Translations under genes and position numbers: made by a program
The notes under the pieces: generated by a model
Told to the model about the DNA's origin: nothing
The model's input: only the letters and a program-made list of their open reading frames with translations
Database searches by the model: none
Shown: positions 1 to 7,100 of the stretch, in pieces
How positions within the stretch are numbered: position 1 is the first letter of the stretch
Layout of the letters: the number at the start of each line of letters is the position of its first letter
Assembly: GCA_049966155.1 (NCBI GenBank)
Contig: JBMFVE010000004.1
Coordinates: forward strand, 1 to 64,000
DNA from: JBMFVE01 sp049966155
GTDB taxonomy: Bacteria; Bacteroidota; Ignavibacteria; Kryptoniales; JAKASW01
Reading direction: 5' to 3'
Length of the DNA stretch: 64,000 nucleotides

Positions 1-334
1 TTAAACCAATGAGGGAATCGAGAACTGGTTTTATCATCTCCTGCTCCTCTACTTCAACAAAGAGCGTGGCACTGAGTTCATTTTTGCCCGGGATAAGTTC
101 GTTGTAGGTCTCGATTTCGTGCTGTATCTTGAAATCGTCTATCATTCTCTCCACTCTTATCATTTCCTGTATTTGAAACAGGACTGAATACCTGTTTTCG
201 AAAACAACCGTTATACGCTCGCCAATACTAATTCGGCGGTCTTTTTTTTGTTCGATAACTTTTTTTCGGAAACCAGGTCTTGCTTTTTCGTATTCTACGA
301 GGTTCTTAATATCGGAAAATTCAATCCTTTTCAT
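1..334 (-). CDS. DUF3501 family protein (partial, C-terminus off the left edge)
   Basis: About 111 N-terminal residues are visible; the gene runs out of the window. The start MKRIEFSDI, the stretch KKDRRISIGER, the FENR...LFQIQEMIRVERM segment and the E-T-Y-N-E-L-I-P-G motif match the DUF3501 family as I know it. Members are typically near 190 residues, with no assigned biochemical role. The start codon follows a good AGGAG ribosome-binding site. It is the last visible gene of a minus-strand cluster with Dps, an Fe-S/CCG protein and rubrerythrin. Family knowledge places DUF3501 beside rubrerythrin and this type of Fe-S protein in many bacteria, so a role in peroxide or oxygen defence is inferred, not shown. 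Confidence 0.8.
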   Translation of the reverse strand, partial: MKRIEFSDIKNLVEYEKARPGFRKKVIEQKKDRRISIGERITVVFENRYSVLFQIQEMIRVERMIDDFKIQHEIETYNELIPGKNELSATLFVEVEEQEMIKPVLDSLIGL

Positions 335-365
335 GTTGCAGCTCCTATTGCAAGTTTAAAAATGT

Positions 366-454
366 CTGCCCCGGATGTGCTTTCGAATTAATTTTTTTTC
401 TCTATTCTTATATCCTTTTGTACCTGATTCCGGATTGAAGCACATCCCGGGCAG
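366..454. repeat. 17-bp imperfect inverted repeat between dps and the DUF3501 gene
   Basis: The arms lie at 366-382 and 438-454. They are reverse complements except for one position and contain the shared core GGATGTGCTT. They flank a 55-base AT-rich spacer holding a run of eight T on the plus strand. In the minus-strand transcript they could form a long hairpin between dps and the DUF3501 gene. The T run lies inside the loop, so this is not a classical terminator. It could be a processing or attenuation structure, a regulator site, or a remnant of a small palindromic element. Confidence 0.55.
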
Positions 455-467
455 TCTATCTTCTTTG

Positions 468-968
468 TTAAGGTTTATCAGAAATTGCAGCTCTTAACAT
501 CCATCCCATCTTTTCATGTTTTTCCAGAAGCTGCGTTAGAAAGTCGCTTGTTCCTGCATCCAGGTACTTTGTAGCACAGGTTTCAATATCGGTTCTCAGG
601 TTCTTGATGATAGATTCATGCTGTTTCAGCAGGTTTTCTACCATCTTTGATGATTCTGGATTTATGCCTGGCTCCTCTTTCAAGCGAGAATCCTTTAGAA
701 ATTCTGTCATTGTTCCAGAAGCGATTCCTCCAAGGGCGCGAGCTCGTTCTGCAACATCGTCGACAATGTCATCAAGTTCTTCATATTGCTCCTGAAAGAA
801 TTTATGAAGATCATTGAAATGTGGACCGAACACATTCCAGTGATACTTTCGGGTTTGTGTGTAAAGGAGGTATTCATCGGAAAGAAGTGTGTTAAGAATT
901 TTAACAACCTCTTTTCTGTTTTTGTCATTTATTCCAATGTCGGGTGTCATGTCTTTGTTTCCTTTCAT
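468..968 (-). CDS. dps: Dps family DNA-binding ferritin-like protein
   Basis: A 166-residue protein of normal Dps length. Dps oxidises Fe2+ with hydrogen peroxide, stores the iron in a 12-mer shell and protects DNA. The signature helix is clear: YHWNVFGPHF, then LHKFF, EQYEELDD and DDVAERA, which carry the His, Asp and Glu ferroxidase ligands. The start at 968 was chosen because its ATG overlaps the stop of the upstream Fe-S gene as ATGA and has a GGAGG site 8-9 bases before it. An in-frame ATG at 950, with AAAGGA upstream, is an alternative. Longer readings into the upstream gene give an unrelated N-terminus. Translational coupling to the Fe-S gene suggests co-expression with rubrerythrin. 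Confidence 0.93.
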   Translation of the reverse strand: MKGNKDMTPDIGINDKNRKEVVKILNTLLSDEYLLYTQTRKYHWNVFGPHFNDLHKFFQEQYEELDDIVDDVAERARALGGIASGTMTEFLKDSRLKEEPGINPESSKMVENLLKQHESIIKNLRTDIETCATKYLDAGTSDFLTQLLEKHEKMGWMLRAAISDKP

Positions 969-2248
969 GATTTTGGGTCCTCCGGAAGTCCGTACGCATC
1001 TCTGAGAATTTGAATTGGGTGGCGCGGCTTCCGGCCGGAACCTTTTTGAATTTGAAGCTGCGCCAGCGGACAATCCGTTGCCGCAACTGTTTGATGGGAT
1101 TCTTTGAACTTGTCGAATACAGGTTTTCCAATTTCAAGAGAAAGCTCAAAGTAATCCTTTTTCAGGCTCCATGTTCCGTCATGTCCCGTACATTTTGCGA
1201 CGACGTCAACTGACGTGTCGGGAATGAGTTCAAGAACATCGCGTGACTTGTAGCCTATGTTTTGTGCCTTCAGATGGCACGGTAAATGATAGGTAATTTT
1301 GCCTTGTGCTTTTTTAAAATCCTTAGAAAGCTTACCTGATTTTTCCAGCTTTGCCAGGTACTCCATTAAATCGAACGTGTGCGTGGATATTAACTTTGCA
1401 TCAGGGTCGTTTGTCAGGAGGGGATATTCCTGTTTCAACATGTAAGTGCAGGTTGGTCCCGGAGTGACAATTTCATATCCTTTTTTTACATAAGGGGCGA
1501 GGTGTTTGATATTATATTCGGCATTTTTGCGAGCATTGTCAATATCGCCTCCGTCGAGAAAAGGCATTCCGCAGCATTTTTGAGGAGGAATTTCTATATT
1601 GACTCCGTTTTTCTCCAACACCTGAACTGCAGCCTTTCCCTGATCAGTGTCGTTGTAATTCACAGAGCAAGTATGAAAGAAAACTACTTGCGGAGCTTCT
1701 GAATTTTTTATTACTGCATGATCTGCTTCACGGTGTTTCTGGTACCATTTTTTAAAGGTTACCGATGAATATTTCGGCAAATTTCGATCACGGTGAATGC
1801 CAATAATCTTTTCAACGAGGACCCTTAGAGGCCTATTTTCAAGTGTCCAGTTGACAATTGGTGCCACCTTTGTCGAAAGCGAGCCAATAAGGTCGGTTCT
1901 GCCGAGAAGTTTATCCTGCATTGCAACATTCCCCTTTTTTGCCTCTATGGCCTTCCCACGCAGCATCAGCCGCGGAAAGTCAAGCATGTAATGGTGAGGC
2001 GGTGTGTAAGGGCATTTTGGGAAACACAGTTTGCAGTCGTAGCAAAGATCTACTATTTTTTTCTTGTCTGTCTTTTCTAATTTGTGTACTTCACCATCTA
2101 ATTCATCAATTCTCTCAAAAAGAACCTTAAACGAGGGACATAAATTGTAACAAAGTCTGCAACCATTGCATATTTCATAAATGCGAAGTGTCTCTTTATC
2201 GTATGCGTCCTCGTTATAAAACTCTGGTGAATTAAGATCGAATACCAT
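965..2248 (-). CDS. Fe-S binding protein with two [4Fe-4S] motifs and CCG domains (GlpC/HdrD-like)
   Basis: A 427-residue predicted cytoplasmic electron-transfer protein. The N-terminus has two ferredoxin motifs (C27, C30, C33, C37 and C69, C72, C75, C79). Two cysteine-rich domains of the heterodisulfide-reductase/GlpC type follow: the first has HTCSVNY and KCCGMPFLDGG; the second has HLPCHLKAQ and a variant KCTGHDGTWS in place of Cys-Cys-Gly. This is the Fe-S protein type commonly encoded beside rubrerythrin and DUF3501 and often misnamed glycerol-3-phosphate dehydrogenase subunit C; no glpA/glpB is nearby. A plausible job is passing electrons to rubrerythrin, which here lacks its own rubredoxin domain. 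That is inference from context. Confidence 0.85.
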   Translation of the reverse strand: MVFDLNSPEFYNEDAYDKETLRIYEICNGCRLCYNLCPSFKVLFERIDELDGEVHKLEKTDKKKIVDLCYDCKLCFPKCPYTPPHHYMLDFPRLMLRGKAIEAKKGNVAMQDKLLGRTDLIGSLSTKVAPIVNWTLENRPLRVLVEKIIGIHRDRNLPKYSSVTFKKWYQKHREADHAVIKNSEAPQVVFFHTCSVNYNDTDQGKAAVQVLEKNGVNIEIPPQKCCGMPFLDGGDIDNARKNAEYNIKHLAPYVKKGYEIVTPGPTCTYMLKQEYPLLTNDPDAKLISTHTFDLMEYLAKLEKSGKLSKDFKKAQGKITYHLPCHLKAQNIGYKSRDVLELIPDTSVDVVAKCTGHDGTWSLKKDYFELSLEIGKPVFDKFKESHQTVAATDCPLAQLQIQKGSGRKPRHPIQILRDAYGLPEDPKS

Positions 2249-2266
2249 TTATCACCTCTTCAAAGG

Positions 2267-2298
2267 AGAGAGTCCCGATAAGGAGAACGGGACTCTCT
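2267..2298 (-). promoter_or_regulatory. Hairpin in the rubrerythrin / Fe-S gene intergenic gap
   Basis: Perfect 11-bp arms at 2267-2277 and 2288-2298 enclose a 10-base loop in the 60-base gap between rubrerythrin and the Fe-S gene. In the minus-strand transcript the second arm is followed by CCTTTG, not a U run. It is therefore more likely an mRNA-stability or attenuation element than a full terminator. It could allow much more rubrerythrin than Fe-S protein from one transcript. Confidence 0.55.
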
Positions 2299-2309
2299 TA
2301 TATGTTAAG

Positions 2310-2741
2310 TTATTGACCCAGGCTATCGAGAGCCTTTGTGAACCTTCCTGCGTGTGATTTTTCAGCTCGCGCAAGTGTTTCAAACCATTCGGCGATTTCG
2401 TCGAAGCCTTCCTCTCGTGCAGTTTTGGCAAAGCCGGGATACATTTCAGTATACTCATATGTCTCGCCTGCAATTGCTGATTTGAGATTTGCCTTTGTAT
2501 CGTCGACAGGCTCATTGGTTACAGGATCGCCAACTTCTTTCAAGAAATCAAAGTGTCCAAAAGCATGGCCCGTTTCTCCTTCGGCTGTGTCACGAAAGAC
2601 GCCTGCAACATCCGGATATCCCTCAACATCCGCGTGACGGGCAAAGTACAAATAACGGCGATTTGCCTGAGATTCGCCTGCAAAACCTTCTTTCAGGTTC
2701 TGCCATGTTTTTGTTCCCTTGAAACCCCTATTGATATTCAA
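2310..2741 (-). CDS. Rubrerythrin-family diiron peroxidase (no rubredoxin domain), start displaced by repeats
   Basis: About 143 residues. Rubrerythrins reduce hydrogen peroxide at a diiron site in a four-helix bundle. Visible ligand motifs are FAGESQANRRY, DTAEGETGHAFGH, AGETYEY and ARAEKSHAGRF. There is no C-terminal CxxC pair, so this is the short type that needs an external electron donor. Homologous sequence begins at FKGTKTW; normally a Met sits a few residues earlier. Here the bases just upstream are repeat array, and no ATG or GTG is available in frame. The usable starts are TTG at 2741 (chosen, nearest) and TTG at 2795 inside the next repeat. Both have only an AAGGGG directly abutting them as a possible ribosome-binding site, so expression may be impaired. 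Confidence 0.82.
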   Translation of the reverse strand: MNINRGFKGTKTWQNLKEGFAGESQANRRYLYFARHADVEGYPDVAGVFRDTAEGETGHAFGHFDFLKEVGDPVTNEPVDDTKANLKSAIAGETYEYTEMYPGFAKTAREEGFDEIAEWFETLARAEKSHAGRFTKALDSLGQ

Positions 2742-3016
2742 CCCCTTCGGGGTTGATATGTGCGGGATTGATATTGAACCCCTATTGATATTCAACCCCT
2801 TCGGGGTTGATATGTGCGGGATTGATATTCAACCCCTATTGATATTCAACCCCTATTGATATTCAACCCCTTCGGGGTTGTGTGTTGTGGGATTGATATT
2901 GAACCCCTATTGATATTCAACCCCTATTGATATTCAACCCCTATTAATATTCAACCCCTTCGGGGTTGTGTGTTGCGGGATTGATATTCAACCCATTCGG
3001 GGTTGATGTGTTCTGG
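2722..3016. repeat. Array of 11 TTGATATTSAA units and 5 CCCCTTCGGGG-type hairpins
   Basis: About 295 bases are built from a 17-base direct repeat (CCCCTATTGATATTCAA and variants) and a short palindrome with the core CCCCTTCGGGG. I count eleven copies of the near-palindromic TTGATATT(C/G)AA, one of them TTAATATTCAA. There are five hairpin cores; the last is CCCATTCGGGG. Linkers of the form GATATGTGCGGGA or GTGTGTTGYGGGA alternate between them. The array fills the space between rubrerythrin and the divergent SPFH gene and supplies the first codons of the rubrerythrin frame. There is no transposase, and spacer lengths are not CRISPR-like. It resembles the extragenic palindromic repeat families seen in some FCB-group genomes. 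Confidence 0.9.
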
Positions 3017-3147
3017 TGTAGATGTCTGAAAATTATATAGTTAAATGATTTAATATCATGTCTCTGTCAAATTGTAGAATTATCACAAAAAATATTACAT
3101 TGAATTGTAAATATCAGTTCTACTTTAAAATTGCCAGGAGTTATAAC

Positions 3148-4116
3148 ATGATCATAATCGTTGCACTATTAGCAGCACTGCTCTTATACTTTCTTTACGA
3201 GTACAGATTAAGAAGGCCGGACCAACTGGTCTTGTATGAGTCTGATGGGAAAATATTATTGAGGAAAGGGCGCTTTTATCCAAGGCATCTCAGTCTGGTC
3301 CTTCCCAGGACAATTCACTCCATTCAGATGAATATTGACGCAAGTGCCAGAGGTAACCTGGACGTTAAAGTCAGACTTGTTATGTCTGCCGCTCTTTCTA
3401 TCGATCATGTTGACGCACTGATCAAGGCAGGAGGATGGAGCAGCTCGGCTGTTCAGGAAGCAGCAAAAGAGCTGGAAATTGTTGTTTATAGCCTTGTTCG
3501 GGAATTTGCGGAAAAATTTGAGGTTGAAGACCTTTCTTCTGAAAAAATCCGGGAATACTTGAATGATAAGACAAGTATTAGCAAGGAAAAATTTGGCCTT
3601 GAGATAATTTCTATCTCTGTCCAATCTCTAGAAATTATCGATCACAAAATTGCTGACGCTATTCGGCAGCAGGAATCTGCGCGCATCCTTGAACAAACAG
3701 AGGAGTTAAGCCAAAAGGGGAGAATTGCGGCAGCCAGGGCAAAATTTCAGGCTGATGAACAGATTGCTCTTATGGAAAGTGAACTTGAATTGAAGAAGTA
3801 TGAACTAAAAAGAGCCGAGCTTGAAAAAGATGCTGAAATATCAAAGAAACGTGTCGAAGAAGAATTGAGGAGAAAAAAAATGCAGCTTGAATATGAAAAA
3901 CAAGAAATAGAACTTTTGAAAAATAATCCAGAGCTTTTATTACTTACACCTCAGGCTGCACGCCTCGCTGAAGCAAGCCAGTCGCTGAAAAATGCAAAGA
4001 CAATAGTATCGCTTTCGTCGAAGGATGTTTCTCGGGGATCAGAGTTAATAACCGTGCTTCAGAATTTGCTGAAAAATTCTTTCAGCAGTCCACAAAGTAA
4101 ATCTAAAGAAAAATAG
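3148..4116 (+). CDS. SPFH/Band-7-like membrane-anchored coiled-coil protein
   Basis: 322 residues. An N-terminal transmembrane helix (residues 2-19, MIIIVALLAALLLYFLYEY) precedes a beta-rich domain (about 25-175) with the layout of SPFH/stomatin domains. A long charged coiled coil (about 185-275, rich in EL/KK/ELE) and a short tail follow. SPFH proteins oligomerise on membranes and organise or protect partner proteins. The start at 3148 was chosen because CAGGAG lies 6-7 bases upstream; the longer frame from 3058 adds a low-complexity N-terminus with no ribosome-binding site. The next gene, a giant PLP-fold protein, begins 30 bases downstream, so the two are probably co-transcribed. The exact family is uncertain. 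Confidence 0.7.
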   Translation: MIIIVALLAALLLYFLYEYRLRRPDQLVLYESDGKILLRKGRFYPRHLSLVLPRTIHSIQMNIDASARGNLDVKVRLVMSAALSIDHVDALIKAGGWSSSAVQEAAKELEIVVYSLVREFAEKFEVEDLSSEKIREYLNDKTSISKEKFGLEIISISVQSLEIIDHKIADAIRQQESARILEQTEELSQKGRIAAARAKFQADEQIALMESELELKKYELKRAELEKDAEISKKRVEEELRRKKMQLEYEKQEIELLKNNPELLLLTPQAARLAEASQSLKNAKTIVSLSSKDVSRGSELITVLQNLLKNSFSSPQSKSKEK

Positions 4117-4146
4117 CATCAGCTATTGGGTGCTGAAACGGTAAAT

Positions 4147-7100
4147 ATGAAAGATCCTCTTGAAGTTTTTGAGTTGAAACCTGTCAGGGCAGCGAAGGTC
4201 TCTGAAATAAGTGAAGCTACCGCCCTTTCGCCAATTCCGCCTGGAGAAAGAGTGAATTTTCACATCGGGAATCCAGTCCAGGATGACCACCTCAGTTCTG
4301 CATACCTGCGTCTTTCACTTGGACTTGATGTGACGGACGAGAGGTTTAGCATAAATCGGCTCAATGAGATTTATGATTACCTTGACTTGCAACAAAACGA
4401 CAAAGTAAAATTGGAATTTCTCTCGGAGTTGATAAAAAAGAGCTCACCATATTCTCCCCGAGGCGGATTTATGAGGACAAGTCCACCTTACGTAATACAA
4501 TGCTTCAATGACTGGTTAATGAAGAATCAACAAGAACCCCTTTCGTATGACCTGGGAGAAAAGACAGGCCGGAGAGAAATCGTATTGGCTTCGGGCGGTA
4601 TATTCGAGGCTTTGAGGGTTTTCTTTCATTCTCTTTCAGATTTCACAGTCAATAGGCCAGCCAAGATTTTTTTTCATGGGATTGACATTCCTGATCATCT
4701 GAAAATCTTTCCAGACCTTGAATTTGAACAGCTGAATGAAAACGAGCATGATTTTGTTCGCCAGCTTTTAGAATACTTCAACTCATCACACCGGACGCCA
4801 AATTTTCTGGTTCTGGGAAAGAATACTTCAGAGGAAACGAGGAGGCAATTACGACAAATTAGCCTGCTGAATCCTTTGTTTTTCGTTGAAGTCAATGACG
4901 CACCAAATCACCTTTCGCTTGCACGGGAAGCTAAGATGATGAACCGGGTGCTCAGATTTATTACGCCAGGTGTTTTAGATCAACGTCTGAAGAATTTTTC
5001 ATTGATCTTTATTGCGGGAAATTCAGACTTTATAAACGTTTTCGAGACGGTACATTTTCAACTGAAGGGGACTCCCTCATCAACTGAGATAGAGCTGCTT
5101 GGGTTTCTGTTGAAAAATATGCAGCCGTATAAAGATGAATATGGTGATAGGATAACAACCGAGGTTGAATATGAAGGTGCGACGATAGTTCCATCTCTCG
5201 AGAGTGTCGGTCGACTTATTTCCAGGGTTGAGGATAGGCTGAACAAAATTGTTGAAGAAAAAAGTGTTTTAACAGAAATGGCCTTTCAGGGGATCGAGAA
5301 AAAAGCGGCATCTCATGTGTCAAATGTTCTGCTGCATTTAAGCAACCCCCATTTGGATCGGTTTGCGGATTTGGGAGCATTGGATCTTTTGGAAAAATTG
5401 ATACGGAATATTGATGAGAATGGATGGATTGATGGGTTAAGTTTGAGCTACCTAACCGCCTTTTTAAATCATCACCCTGAATATAAACCAGATAGTTCAA
5501 TGGTTATCAGTGGTTCTTCACGTACGGTTTTGAGTTTGCTGGGATTCCATTGTGGGTTTAAAGAGGTTGTCATTCCTGATTTAAGCTGGACATACGAACA
5601 TTGTTTTCCAAAAGTGGTCACCGTCCCCCTCACCTCAAATTTCCAAATTGATGTTGATTCTGTCACGAGAGTGGTTCAATCGCGCATTGCTGCAGATCCC
5701 GACTGGAAAAAATATGGAGCGGTCATTATAAACAATCCTCATAATGCAACGGGACAAATATTTAATGGCAGTAATCTGGTTAAGTTAATTAGATGGCTGC
5801 TTGAGAGGAAGATATTTATAATAGATGACCTGTCTTATCAAAATGTTAAACCGTCTGAAAGACTGGAACAAATACCAACAATTCGTCAGCTTACAAACGA
5901 GCTGGTGAAAGCGGGATACATTGGTGAAGAGGAATCAAATTATGTCATTACTGTGCATTCGATGTCAAAAACAGATTCTTATGCGGGAGCTCGCCTATCG
6001 GTAGTGGAAGTGCGCCATGAAGAGGTCGGAAGGAAGTTCCGACAGGTCAATTCCTTCATCAGACCTAATGTAGCAGCTATTGCGCTTGCTTATTTGTTTT
6101 ACAGAAATAAAGTGGAGGATGTAAATGCCTATTATCGCCTCAGGAATAAGATTTTTAAAGAGAGGAGTGAAGCTCTCCTTGAGGCGGTTAGACAGCTGCC
6201 CAAGGAGAGGAATCAATTTGACATTGAAATTATCCCTCCCGTTGGGAGTATGTACCCTCGCATGGTGGTTAACAATCTACCGTCAGGGCTTTCTCTGGAT
6301 TGGCTGGCGTCTGGATTAGCAAGACAGGGGATCGGACTTGTACCTCTTTCTACTTTCGCACGTACAGAGATGGGGTTTGACACAGGAAGGAAAAGTTTTC
6401 GTTTGACACTTGGAGGCACGGATGACGCAGAGACTCTTAACAAAAAGACAAGGCGTGTGCTAATCGACCTGAACAGGTTAATTGCAGAAGAATCAGCTAA
6501 TTACAACAGACGCGAATTTAAGCACAAAGATGTCAGCTTCAAAAAGTATGTTGATTTAATGCAGAATGCTGACAGATGGAATGAAGTGGAGTTGCGCCTG
6601 CGGGATAATATTACCAGCACAGTACATGAGGTGGTCCGTAAACTCGGGCTCCATGAAGATCTCGAGGCTCATGTAAAAAGGATACAAAATGACTATTTGC
6701 CATCCAGATTATCCGTCTTCAGGAATAAGTTCGAAGAAAGGCGATCATTGACAAATGAGATGGCCAACCTGTACCTGTCGACAAATGACGACACCCTTAC
6801 TCAGCTTTTAGAGAGGGAGTTTTACAAGGATGACCTCCTCAGAAGGAAAGATGCTTTTCGTTATCGACTTTTTGATCGGACTGTTCATCCCACTCAAATG
6901 TATTCAATAAAGGTGGAGATGTTAGTTGAAAAAATAATTGATATACTTATACATAACAGGAATATACCAGCCCAAATTATTGCCTCACTTACATCTGAAC
7001 TTGTTAAAGAATATTTTGGTCTTAATGTGGCCATCGCATCAAATGAAGAGCCCCAGGAACTTATTCTAGACCTAAACACAATGATTGCAGTAGAAGATTA

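Noticed and set aside
965..2248. Glycerol-3-phosphate dehydrogenase subunit GlpC
   Set aside because: The cysteine layout is similar, but glpA and glpB are missing and the neighbours are rubrerythrin, Dps and DUF3501.
2722..3016. CRISPR array
   Set aside because: The repeats are adjacent or separated by near-identical linkers rather than unique spacers of constant length, and no cas gene is present.
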